64,000 bases of DNA from an uncultured Methanomassiliicoccales archaeon. Its GTDB lineage: Archaea > Thermoplasmatota > Thermoplasmata > Methanomassiliicoccales > Methanomethylophilaceae. The notes beneath the pieces are model-generated. The model searched no databases. It saw only the letters and a program-made list of their open reading frames with translations, and had not been told where the DNA came from. Position numbers and translations under genes: made by a program. Where the stretch lies: NCBI GenBank assembly GCA_934702355.1, contig CAKUXX010000001.1, positions 62,001 to 126,000 on the forward strand, given 5' to 3'. Every line of letters begins with the position of its first letter. Position 1 is the first letter of the stretch. This document shows positions 50,784-58,528 of the stretch, piece by piece.

Positions 50784-51799
50784 ATCACAGACCCCCAGAA
50801 TCCGAACAGATGATCCTCGACGTACAGCTGCGCCTCGATGCCTATCGTTCCGAACAGGATTATACCTACGGTGAGTATGAACAGCATCGATGCGAGCTCG
50901 ATCAGCCTACAGCATCTCCTCACATCGGCGGTGGTCGGCATGAGGCCGCTTCCCATGACATAGACATCCTTCTTCTCCATCCTGATCCCCAGGACCGCGG
51001 CGGCCGCTGTCATCGACCAACCGCTGTTGGGACTCGGCGTCTTCCCGTGCTCCGCCTTGGCGGCAGGGATAGAGGCCCTCCAGTCCATTCCGAGGAGCAT
51101 TCCGGCCAAGGCGATGAACACCGGCGAGACCCTTGACGTGATGAATCCGAGCACATCGTCGAAGCGTGCCGGGAACCTTCCCAGCAGGGCGTACTTGTCG
51201 TTCAGGTATCCCCACATGGCATCCATCAGGTTCGCACAGCGGAACATCACCGCTCCGGGCAGACCTAGCAGGGAGAAGTAGAATACAGGGGAGTAGACGC
51301 TGTCGACAAGGTTCTCCGTCACGGTCTCGCAGCATGAAGAGGCTATGTGCTCCGCATCCATCCCCTTGGTGTTACGGCTGACGATCATCTGGACCTTCTC
51401 AGCCGCAGATTCAACGTTTCCTGAATCCAGATCGGCGCAGATGGGATCGCAGTGGTCCCTGAACGAGAACACCGCGAACGAGATCTTGAAGAACAATGCC
51501 GTGGAGAGTATCCATGCTGCGGTCCCGGCCGTCTCCCCGAACCATTCCCCGAACGAGTACCTGAGGAACGATGTGATGCAGAGCCCTATGCCTGCGAAGA
51601 GGCAGAACACCAGGAGATACGACAGGAACCCTGCCAAAATGGCCTTCCTGGACCCTCTGGACTTCACATGCCTGTCTATGGATGCCAATATGTTGCCCAT
51701 CCACCTCAGTGGGTGGACGGAGTTCGGCACCTCGCCGATGAAACGGTCGATGAGGAGCGCGACGACGACAACGAGAATGGCATCCAGCCAGAGTATCAT
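50780..51799 (-). CDS. cbiB: CbiB, adenosylcobinamide-phosphate synthase
   Basis: A 339-residue membrane enzyme that attaches (R)-1-amino-2-propanol phosphate or its precursor to adenosylcobyric acid. Motifs: D-R-F-I-G-E-V-P-N-S-V-H-P-L-R-W-M-G near the start, R-N-T-K-G-M-D, E-N-L-V-D-S-V-Y-S-P and H-G-K-T-P-S-P-N-S-G-W. Its stop overlaps the cbiZ start (ATGA); it starts 4 bases after cobD. Confidence 0.95.
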   Translation of the reverse strand: MILWLDAILVVVVALLIDRFIGEVPNSVHPLRWMGNILASIDRHVKSRGSRKAILAGFLSYLLVFCLFAGIGLCITSFLRYSFGEWFGETAGTAAWILSTALFFKISFAVFSFRDHCDPICADLDSGNVESAAEKVQMIVSRNTKGMDAEHIASSCCETVTENLVDSVYSPVFYFSLLGLPGAVMFRCANLMDAMWGYLNDKYALLGRFPARFDDVLGFITSRVSPVFIALAGMLLGMDWRASIPAAKAEHGKTPSPNSGWSMTAAAAVLGIRMEKKDVYVMGSGLMPTTADVRRCCRLIELASMLFILTVGIILFGTIGIEAQLYVEDHLFGFWGSVI

Positions 51800-51803
51800 C
51801 GGA

Positions 51804-52925
51804 TCACCCGTTCAGTACGGCATCCACGGCTGCGATGAACCTGCAGTTCCTCTCGCGGTCCTTGACGCTGTACCTCACATAACCCTTGAAATCGTCACCG
51901 AATGAAGCGCAGTCCCTGACCATTATGCCATGCCTGAGCATGCGCTTGACGAAATCGGCACCGTTCAGACCAAGCGATTCCACCGAATTGAAATAGAAGA
52001 ATGAATCCGAGACGGGTCCCGCAGGGAATCCGACCTCTTTGAGTGATGAGTTCATGATCTCGGACTCCTCCGCCATGACCGCTGCGGCATGGTCAACATA
52101 GTCCATCTTGTCCCTGAGCAGGACCGTGGCGACGGTCTGCTCTATCTGACCGACGTTCCACGTCATACGGGTCTTCTCCATCTCCGAGATTATGTCGGGA
52201 TTGGACATTCCGAATCCGATCCTGATGCCCGGGATCGCGAACGATTTAGTGAGCGAGGATGCGACTACGAGATTGGAGAAACGGTCGACCATTCCGGACA
52301 GCGTTATATCCGTGTATCCGGGGACGAGCTCCAGAAGGGTCTCGTCCAAGAACAACAGGACGCCCATGTCCTCCAGCTCCCTGGCGATACTGCAGATCTT
52401 GCTGCGGGGCTCAACCCTGCCCGTGGGGTTGTTCGGGTTGCATATGTAGACCGCCTTGGCGCCCTGAGCGGACTCTATGAGCCTGTCCGCATCTATGCGG
52501 AAATCTTCCTCGGGTCTGAGAGGATACGATTCGATGTTCGCACCGACGATCCTGCACTGCTGAGTGTATTCTGCGAAAGAGGGACGGGGTATGATGATCT
52601 TGTCCCCCTTTGAATAGAAAGTGTTGGGGACGTTGCGGATTATATCCGACGAGCCGGCCCCGATGGTGATGCAATCCGTCCCGATGTTGAACGCCTTCGA
52701 TATGACATCCTTCAACTCTGCGCTGGAATCGTCCGGATAATGGCCGATGTCAGGAACCGCAGACATGATGATCTCCGCAAGCTCCTCGGGGGGTCCGAAA
52801 GGATTCAGATTGTGACTGTAATCCTCGATATCGCTGAGCTTCCATGCCTGTCCTCCGTGAACAGTCTTGGGAAGATCCGAAAGCTCGGCCCTAGATGTAA
52901 TGCGGCCTTTCATCATATTGTCCAT
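51804..52925 (-). CDS. cobD: CobD-like PLP-dependent threonine-phosphate decarboxylase
   Basis: A 373-residue class I aminotransferase-fold enzyme; with CbiB next door it most likely supplies aminopropanol phosphate. Signatures: H-G-G at the start, N-L-N-P-F-G-P, N-P-N-N-P-T-G-R, and the PLP lysine in S-S-L-T-K-S-F-A-I-P-G-I-R-I-G. Histidinol-phosphate aminotransferase is the main alternative but context argues against it. First gene of the operon, with a TATA-like ATAATATACT about 20-25 bases upstream, so leaderless. Confidence 0.9.
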   Translation of the reverse strand: MDNMMKGRITSRAELSDLPKTVHGGQAWKLSDIEDYSHNLNPFGPPEELAEIIMSAVPDIGHYPDDSSAELKDVISKAFNIGTDCITIGAGSSDIIRNVPNTFYSKGDKIIIPRPSFAEYTQQCRIVGANIESYPLRPEEDFRIDADRLIESAQGAKAVYICNPNNPTGRVEPRSKICSIARELEDMGVLLFLDETLLELVPGYTDITLSGMVDRFSNLVVASSLTKSFAIPGIRIGFGMSNPDIISEMEKTRMTWNVGQIEQTVATVLLRDKMDYVDHAAAVMAEESEIMNSSLKEVGFPAGPVSDSFFYFNSVESLGLNGADFVKRMLRHGIMVRDCASFGDDFKGYVRYSVKDRERNCRFIAAVDAVLNG

Positions 52926-53104
52926 AAGGATGGCTGGGATAGTATATTATGGATAGGTCATATGTTCCATCCATCTTATAGTCAGGCACTGGAATACCTG
53001 ATCTCTATTCACAATGAGTGTTGGCACTTTCGATATCAGAACTTCGATTGATTGATGAGATGTTCAACCTGGCCAACTTGCTCAACAGGTTGTATAAAAC
53101 TATG

Positions 53105-53178
53105 CGGGCCCGTCGGGATTCGAACCCGAGTCTGAGGCTCCGGAGGCCCCCATGCTATCCAAGCTATACTACGAGCCC
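53105..53178 (-). tRNA. tRNA-Arg (anticodon CCG)
   Basis: A 74-nucleotide cloverleaf. The 7-bp acceptor GGGCTCG/CGGGCCC has one G-T pair, the anticodon stem is GGGGC/GCCTC with loop CTCCGGA (anticodon CCG), and the T-arm has the TTCGAAT loop. Discriminator G; CCA is not encoded. Confidence 0.93.
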
Positions 53179-53296
53179 GTGAGAATAATCAATCGGTTTT
53201 AGGGGTTTGTGAGAAGAAAATAGAAGCCGGGGCGGGATGCCCCGGCCGGATCCTGAGCCTCCTGGTGAGAGGGTGGAGGCGGATTGAAGAAACTTC

Positions 53297-53479
53297 TCAG
53301 TTCTGCTTGAACTCGGTGTATCCGCAGTGGCCGCAGGACACACGGTCCTTGTGGGTGGCCATGAAGACACCGGGTCCGCACTTGGGGCAGACGGGCTTAA
53401 TCCTGCTGACCTTGTCACCGTCGACCTGGTATGCGTCTTTCTTTGCGACTGCCTTCTTGGGTGCTGCTGCTTTTGCCAT
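53297..53479 (-). CDS. rps27ae: Ribosomal protein S27ae
   Basis: A 60-residue zinc-ribbon protein of the small subunit with C-P-K-C-G-P-G-V-F-M-A-T-H-K-D-R and C-G-H-C-G-Y-T-E-F, and a basic Ala-Lys-rich start (M-A-K-A-A-A-P-K-K). GGAGTG lies upstream. It follows S24e by 5 bases and closes the operon. Confidence 0.96.
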   Translation of the reverse strand: MAKAAAPKKAVAKKDAYQVDGDKVSRIKPVCPKCGPGVFMATHKDRVSCGHCGYTEFKQN

Positions 53480-53484
53480 CAAAA

Positions 53485-53805
53485 TCACTCCTGAGCTTCC
53501 TCGGCGGGTGCCTCGGGCTTGGGTGCCTCGATTCCGTTCCTCTTGAGCAGGTATTCCCTGTCGAACTCGAGGGCTGCCTCCAGGCTGTCGTAGACCTTGG
53601 CGTATCCGACGGATACTCCCCTTCCGAAGAGGGACTCGATGTTGTCGACAACGACGCAGTTCCTCTTGGATTTGGTCATCTTGGCGATCTCTTCGGCAAC
53701 TGCATTCCTGCCGGGTGTGGACTCGCCGTTGTGGTCGATGTTGAAACGGACCTCGACCCTTTTCTGGAGGGGGTTCTCCCTCTGCTCTACTATCTCTATC
53801 TTCAT
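53485..53805 (-). CDS. rps24e: Ribosomal protein S24e
   Basis: A 106-residue small-subunit protein. Recognised by M-K-I-E-I-V-E-Q-R-E-N-P-L-Q-K-R-V-E-V at the start, G-R-N-A-V-A-E-E-I-A-K, and G-V-S-V-G-Y-A-K-V-Y-D. GGAGG lies 7 bases upstream and the ATG overlaps the preceding stop (ATGA). Confidence 0.95.
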   Translation of the reverse strand: MKIEIVEQRENPLQKRVEVRFNIDHNGESTPGRNAVAEEIAKMTKSKRNCVVVDNIESLFGRGVSVGYAKVYDSLEAALEFDREYLLKRNGIEAPKPEAPAEEAQE

Positions 53806-54302
53806 TCCGATTCCTCCATTTGTGCCATCAGTTCGATGGCCCTCTTCCTGACGGCTCCGTCCGTGGTGACTGCCATCATGCATCTTCCGGGCATACCGTA
53901 GACGATCACCGCGTCATCCGGAGCGTAGATCATACATGGCAGAAGCGCCAGATCCTCCTCTCCTTCGACCCGGATCAGCCCGGTCTTCCCTTCGATGCCC
54001 CTGCGGACGGCATCCGCCAACTCGGCGGTTATCCATCCCGCGGGATTCGAGACGACCTCCTTCTCCTCGTCTTCGACGAGTTTTGCGAACTCGGTCATCT
54101 CCCTGCGCTCTGTGCTGCCGTCGTATACCGACAGCAGCGGCCTCACGCCGTGCCTTCTGAATGTCAGGGATACCACGTCCCCGACGGTGATGAAACAGGT
54201 TTGAGCGTTATCGTCGATCTCGGACTCGTCCATCTCCCTGCCGATCGGCTCCTTGAAGGAGTTGCGTGCAGACTCGGGGAGGATCAGATCCTTATCGAAC
54301 AT
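53802..54302 (-). CDS. GTP-dependent dephospho-CoA kinase (DUF359 family)
   Basis: A 166-residue protein of the archaeal DUF359 family, shown in Thermococcus to phosphorylate dephospho-CoA with GTP, the last step of CoA synthesis. Features: C-F-I-T-V-G-D-V-V-S, Y-D-G-S-T-E-R-R, V-S-N-P-A-G-W-I-T, V-E-G-E-E-D-L-A-L-L-P, and V-Y-G-M-P-G-R. It sits in the conserved archaeal rpoE1-spt4-DUF359-S24e order. Confidence 0.9.
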   Translation of the reverse strand: MFDKDLILPESARNSFKEPIGREMDESEIDDNAQTCFITVGDVVSLTFRRHGVRPLLSVYDGSTERREMTEFAKLVEDEEKEVVSNPAGWITAELADAVRRGIEGKTGLIRVEGEEDLALLPCMIYAPDDAVIVYGMPGRCMMAVTTDGAVRKRAIELMAQMEESE

Positions 54303-54321
54303 CTGTATCAGCGGACCAGAT

Positions 54322-54516
54322 TCAGGGGCGGACCTTCAGGGCATATCTGCCGTTGGCGGATATTCCCATCTTCTTGGCGATCTCCGATTTCTCGAAGTCG
54401 GCCACGGCAAGGAATCCCTGCCACTCTTTGGTCGTCTGTCCGTTGCAGCGGGGGCAGACATCTGCCTCGCAGATGAAGCTGCATTGTTTGCATGCCTTGT
54501 AGACGGGACCTGCCAT
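54322..54516 (-). CDS. spt4: Spt4 (RpoE2) transcription elongation subunit
   Basis: A 64-residue zinc-binding protein that pairs with Spt5 to increase RNA polymerase processivity. Zinc cysteines are in A-C-K-Q-C-S-F and V-C-P-R-C-N-G; also T-K-E-W-Q-G-F-L and G-R-Y-A-L-K-V-R. Its ATG overlaps the rpoE1 stop. Confidence 0.94.
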   Translation of the reverse strand: MAGPVYKACKQCSFICEADVCPRCNGQTTKEWQGFLAVADFEKSEIAKKMGISANGRYALKVRP

Positions 54517-55082
54517 CACTCATCGCCTCCGCGTGCCTTTTTGTTATCCTCGTCTATCCACTCGAGCTTTCCGAGACCGGGCTGACGCATGGTGAGACCG
54601 ATCTTGCTCTCCTGGGGGTTCTTCTCGTTGAGATCCACACTCACGACCCTGGCCCTGACTACGTCGCCGACGGCGAGGTACCTTCCGGACTCCTTTCCGA
54701 CGAGCCTCTGGTTGGCCTCATCGATATCGACGCGGTCGTCCATGGCCTGGCTGATGTGGAGCAGTCCGTCGAGAGGTCCGAACCTTACGAAGGCTCCGAA
54801 TTTGAGGATCTCGACAACGACACCCTCAACGACCTCTCCATCCCTGGGCTTGAAAACGACCTGATCGAACTTCACGGTCTGATACACGGATCCGTCTCCG
54901 TGGACGATGCGTCCGGGACCTACGGTCCTGACGTTCTTGATCAGAACGGTGAAATTCTTGTCCTCGCCAAGGCGACCCTCATAGGTATCCCATGTGAGCC
55001 TGTCGATGACCGTGTCTATGTCATCTTTCAGATCCTTGGGCGGAATGCATACAACCTTCTCGACTTCGGTCAGCATGTACAT
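54516..55082 (-). CDS. rpoE1: DNA-directed RNA polymerase subunit E' (Rpb7 homologue)
   Basis: A 188-residue stalk subunit with an N-terminal RNP domain (Y-M-L-T-E-V-E-K-V-V-C-I-P-P) and an S1 domain at about 80-165 (G-E-V-V-E-G-V-V-V-E-I-L-K-F-G-A-F-V-R-F-G-P). Promoter-proximal gene of the rpoE1-spt4-DUF359-S24e-S27ae operon. AGAGG lies 7 bases before the first ATG; a second ATG two codons in is possible. Confidence 0.95.
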   Translation of the reverse strand: MYMLTEVEKVVCIPPKDLKDDIDTVIDRLTWDTYEGRLGEDKNFTVLIKNVRTVGPGRIVHGDGSVYQTVKFDQVVFKPRDGEVVEGVVVEILKFGAFVRFGPLDGLLHISQAMDDRVDIDEANQRLVGKESGRYLAVGDVVRARVVSVDLNEKNPQESKIGLTMRQPGLGKLEWIDEDNKKARGGDE

Positions 55083-55258
55083 GATGGGTCCTCTCGAATA
55101 TGACCGACTATATCCAACTTCTATTTAAAACATGAGCCGTCCTTATATTATAAGTGAAGAGGACAACTGGTAAAACACGGTTCCGCACCCCTACCCGTAT
55201 CCGGATAGACCCATTAGTGTTATAAATGACCGCCATCTAGCAGGCGTCAGTGACTATC

Positions 55259-56206
55259 ATGTCGGACAAACTCGAACTGATACCCGTCGAGGATATCAAA
55301 GTGACCAAAGGAATGACCGTCGACCAGATGCTCAAGGCAATGGGACGCGCCGGCGGATTCACCGCCCAGAAGCTCGCCGATGCCACCGATATCGCAGAGG
55401 CGATGGTGAAGAAAGAGGGCTGCCTCAGGATCCTCTCCTTCCCCGCATGCATCATGGCCACCGGTACCCGCGGAGTCATCATCGACCTCGTGAGGAACGG
55501 TATGATCGACCTCATCATCACCACCTGCGGAACCCTTGACCACGACCTCTCCAGGACCTTCGCCCACTACTACAAGGGCGACTTCATGATGGACGACGCC
55601 AAGCTCAGGGACGAGTACGAGATCAGCAGACTCGGAAACGTCCTCGTTCCCGACTCCTGCTACGGAGAGGTCCTCGAGGACAACCTCCTCCCCATGTTCG
55701 ACGAGATCTTCGCAGAGACCCAGTCCATGACGACCCACGAGATCATCGACCAGGTCGGCGCCAGGATCGAGGATGAGGACTCCCTCCTCCACCAGTGCCA
55801 CAAGCACAACGTCCCCATCGTCGTCCCCGGTATCACCGACGGATCCTTCGGATGCCAGCTCTGGATGTACTACCAGCTCCACAGGAAGCTCAGGATCGAC
55901 CTCTTCGGCGACGAGCAGATGCTCTCCGAGATGACCAACGATGCCGAGTACACCGGCGCCATCATCATCGGTGGAGGAATCTCCAAGCACCACGTCATCT
56001 GGTGGAACCAGTTCCGCGGAGGACTCGACTACTGCATCTACCTCACCACCGCCGAGGAGTACGACGGATCCCTCTCCGGAGCACGCATCAGAGAGGCCGT
56101 CTCCTGGGGAAAGGTCAAGGAGGACGCCAAGAAGATGACCGTCGAAGGCGACGCCACCATCACGCTCCCCCTGATCTACGCGGGACTGGTAGAGAGGCTG
56201 CTCTGA
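55259..56206 (+). CDS. dys: Deoxyhypusine synthase
   Basis: A 315-residue enzyme that transfers the aminobutyl group of spermidine to a lysine of aIF5A. It shows A-T-G-T-R-G-V-I-I-D-L-V, T-T-C-G-T-L-D-H-D, G-G-G-I-S-K-H-H and the active-site lysine in S-W-G-K-V-K. TATAAATG (55221) lies about 30 bases upstream, so the mRNA is leaderless or nearly so; an in-frame GTG nine bases earlier is a possible start. Confidence 0.95.
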   Translation: MSDKLELIPVEDIKVTKGMTVDQMLKAMGRAGGFTAQKLADATDIAEAMVKKEGCLRILSFPACIMATGTRGVIIDLVRNGMIDLIITTCGTLDHDLSRTFAHYYKGDFMMDDAKLRDEYEISRLGNVLVPDSCYGEVLEDNLLPMFDEIFAETQSMTTHEIIDQVGARIEDEDSLLHQCHKHNVPIVVPGITDGSFGCQLWMYYQLHRKLRIDLFGDEQMLSEMTNDAEYTGAIIIGGGISKHHVIWWNQFRGGLDYCIYLTTAEEYDGSLSGARIREAVSWGKVKEDAKKMTVEGDATITLPLIYAGLVERLL

Positions 56207-56207
56207 T

Positions 56208-57197
56208 ATGCAGAAGGTGCTGCTGCTACCCGGCGACGGCCTCGGGCCGACGCTCATCGACTGCGCCGAGCAGATCATCTCCGTCGCCACCGAACAGGTG
56301 GAGATAGTTCGCGGCGACATCGGATTCGATGCCTACGAGCGCACCGGAGAGTACCTGCCCACGGAGACGGTCGAGCTCATCAAGGAGTGCGGCAGCGCCA
56401 TCTGCGGCCCGCTGAACACGTACAAGGACGGCTTCGGCAAACCCGTCAACATAACGGATTCGCTGAGGAAGAGCCTGGACCTGTACGCGACGGTGAGGCC
56501 CTTCAAAACACTTTCAGACAAGCTGGGACATCCCGGCCTGTGCACATCGCTCTGGGGGAGCAACACCTCCAGGGCATTCGATGTGTCAGAGGTCCGCAAC
56601 GTCGACGGGATCTCGTTGAGCAAATACATCAGCACATCGACTTACACGCGCATGATGACCCGTGCCCTGACGTTCCTGGAACAGTCCGGACGCACGAAGG
56701 TCGAGAGCATAACCCGCGACGATCTCTTCCCGGATTCCAGCGGATTGTTCGACGAGACCTTCGACACCGTTTTCGACCCCAATGTCTACCAGCTTTCGCA
56801 CAGCAACATACAGACATGGGCATCCAAAGTGGTCAGGGACCCTTCGAAGTACGAGTTCCTGATATGCGCGGACCTCTACGTCAACGTCGCCGCAGGGATA
56901 CTCGCGGGGATGGCGGGAGGAAACCACCTGTTCCCGATCGGTTACGTCGGTGACACGATCGCACTGATGATACCCGGCCTCATGACGACATTCGACGGAG
57001 TGACGAAGGACGATCTGAACCCCACATCGATAATATTCGCATCCTCCATGGCGCTGATGAACATCGGCATGACGAAGGAGGCCGAGAGCATAGTGAACGC
57101 ACTATGCCAGACATACGCGGATTGGAACGTCACCCCGGACCTCGGCGGGACACTGTCCGCACACGAGTTCACCGACATCGTCGCCTCCAACCTCTGA
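56208..57197 (+). CDS. Degenerate isocitrate/isopropylmalate dehydrogenase-family protein
   Basis: A 329-residue protein starting 1 base after dys. The fold is clear (L-L-L-P-G-D-G-L-G-P at the N-terminus; S-L-D-L-Y-A-T-V-R-P). Catalytic positions are changed: Y-R-E-N-T-E-G reads L-W-G-S-N-T-S, the K-A-N lysine segment reads T-R-D-D, and the metal motif G-D-I-x-S-D reads V-N-V-A-A-G. Normal decarboxylating dehydrogenase activity is therefore unlikely. It may be a regulatory or repurposed relative; the intact family member is at 28816-30036. Confidence 0.75.
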   Translation: MQKVLLLPGDGLGPTLIDCAEQIISVATEQVEIVRGDIGFDAYERTGEYLPTETVELIKECGSAICGPLNTYKDGFGKPVNITDSLRKSLDLYATVRPFKTLSDKLGHPGLCTSLWGSNTSRAFDVSEVRNVDGISLSKYISTSTYTRMMTRALTFLEQSGRTKVESITRDDLFPDSSGLFDETFDTVFDPNVYQLSHSNIQTWASKVVRDPSKYEFLICADLYVNVAAGILAGMAGGNHLFPIGYVGDTIALMIPGLMTTFDGVTKDDLNPTSIIFASSMALMNIGMTKEAESIVNALCQTYADWNVTPDLGGTLSAHEFTDIVASNL

Positions 57198-57257
57198 ATG
57201 TGCGAACCTTATTTCTAATGAGAAACGAATCACTTCCCATATTGAGGAAGTGCTCTG

Positions 57258-58304
57258 ATGATTGATGCCGGACACAGGACCTGCGTTGAAGCAGCATTGA
57301 GATTCGAAACGACGGACAGGACACCTGTCAACAACTTCGCCCTCGTCACGGCCGCACGCAGTGCGGGATACAAGGTCAACGAGGCCAGATGGAACCCACA
57401 GCTATCCGCCAAGGTCGCGGTGGACTATGCGCTTAAGACGGAGTCGGATTTCGTTAAGCCGATCCTCGACTCCCAGGTCCCGTTCAGCGACATGGGCATG
57501 GATGTGAGGTACCCCGAGGACGATTACGGTATGATTCCGGGCCATCTTGTGGAGAAAGCAGAGGACATCGACGACCTGGCCGTTTTCGACCCTTATGAGG
57601 CGTCCACGTGCCCCAATTTCACGAAGGTCATGGTCGAATCCCTAGAGGAGACCTCGAGGATCCTGCCTGAGGACCTGCACATATGCGGACTCTCCTGGGG
57701 ACCCATAACCACCGCGGGATACTGCATGGGCGCAGAGAGCATGCTGTTCGCCACCCTCTACGAGCCGGACATGGTCAAGAAACTCATAACAAAGGTCACC
57801 GACCTGGTCTCCGGCATGCAGAGGCGCATGATCGATGCGGGAGCCACGGTCATGTGGATGGCTGACCCGACATCCTCCGGCGACCTCATCTCCCCAGATA
57901 TGTTCGTGGAGTTCTCCCAGGATCATCTGAAGAAGGTCATCGATGACGTCAGGGCGATGAGCGATGCTCCGACGTTCGTGCACATCTGCGGCAACACCCT
58001 GGGCACGATCAAGCACATCAAGGAGACGGGAGCCGACTGCCTGAGCTTCGACCACGCCGTCGACATCGTGAAGGCCAAGGAACAGGCCGGGAAGGATCTG
58101 GCGCTCATGGGCAACCTCGATCCGGTCTCACTCCTGATGAGCGGAACTCCCGAGATGATAACAAAGGAATCCTACAGGCTCATAGACGCCATCGGACAGG
58201 ACGGCGGATTCATACTCGCACCCGGTTGCGAGACGCCCATATCCAGCCCGGACGAGAACGTCCTGGCCATGGGAAGGGCCGGAAGAGAGTATTGGACTCA
58301 GTGA
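57258..58304 (+). CDS. mtbA: Methylcobamide:CoM methyltransferase (MtbA/MtaA family)
   Basis: A 348-residue zinc enzyme of the uroporphyrinogen decarboxylase fold. It moves the methyl group from methyl-Co(III) corrinoid proteins to coenzyme M, giving methyl-CoM for methanogenesis. The zinc ligands are visible as H-I-C (His242, Cys244) and P-G-C-E-T-P (Cys324). MtbA (methylamines) and MtaA (methanol) cannot be told apart reliably here; MtbA is preferred because of the methylamine genes in the window. The start has GAGG 10 bases upstream. Confidence 0.88.
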   Translation: MIDAGHRTCVEAALRFETTDRTPVNNFALVTAARSAGYKVNEARWNPQLSAKVAVDYALKTESDFVKPILDSQVPFSDMGMDVRYPEDDYGMIPGHLVEKAEDIDDLAVFDPYEASTCPNFTKVMVESLEETSRILPEDLHICGLSWGPITTAGYCMGAESMLFATLYEPDMVKKLITKVTDLVSGMQRRMIDAGATVMWMADPTSSGDLISPDMFVEFSQDHLKKVIDDVRAMSDAPTFVHICGNTLGTIKHIKETGADCLSFDHAVDIVKAKEQAGKDLALMGNLDPVSLLMSGTPEMITKESYRLIDAIGQDGGFILAPGCETPISSPDENVLAMGRAGREYWTQ

Positions 58305-58369
58305 ACCCCCTTACTCTAAACTTCTTAAACCAAACCTTTATTAATCATGTCCTATTCACAGGACTTACT

Positions 58370-58456
58370 GCAAGGGTAGTCAAGCATGGCCAACGACGCA
58401 AGGTTGAGGGCCTTGTCCTTAGTGGTCCGCGAGTTCAAATCTCGTCCCTTGCACCA
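58370..58456 (+). tRNA. tRNA-Leu (anticodon GAG)
   Basis: An 87-nucleotide class II tRNA with encoded CCA. Acceptor GCAAGGG/CCCTTGC with discriminator A, anticodon stem CAAGG/CCTTG with loop TTGAGGG (anticodon GAG), a long variable arm and T-loop TTCAAAT. A TTTATTAAT box lies about 35 bases upstream. An AT-richer island begins just downstream. Confidence 0.94.
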
Positions 58457-58528
58457 CTCTTTTTACAATCATCCAATTGTCTGATTTTAGATTGTCCGAT
58501 TTACAACACGGAAAACCATTGTTGTCGA

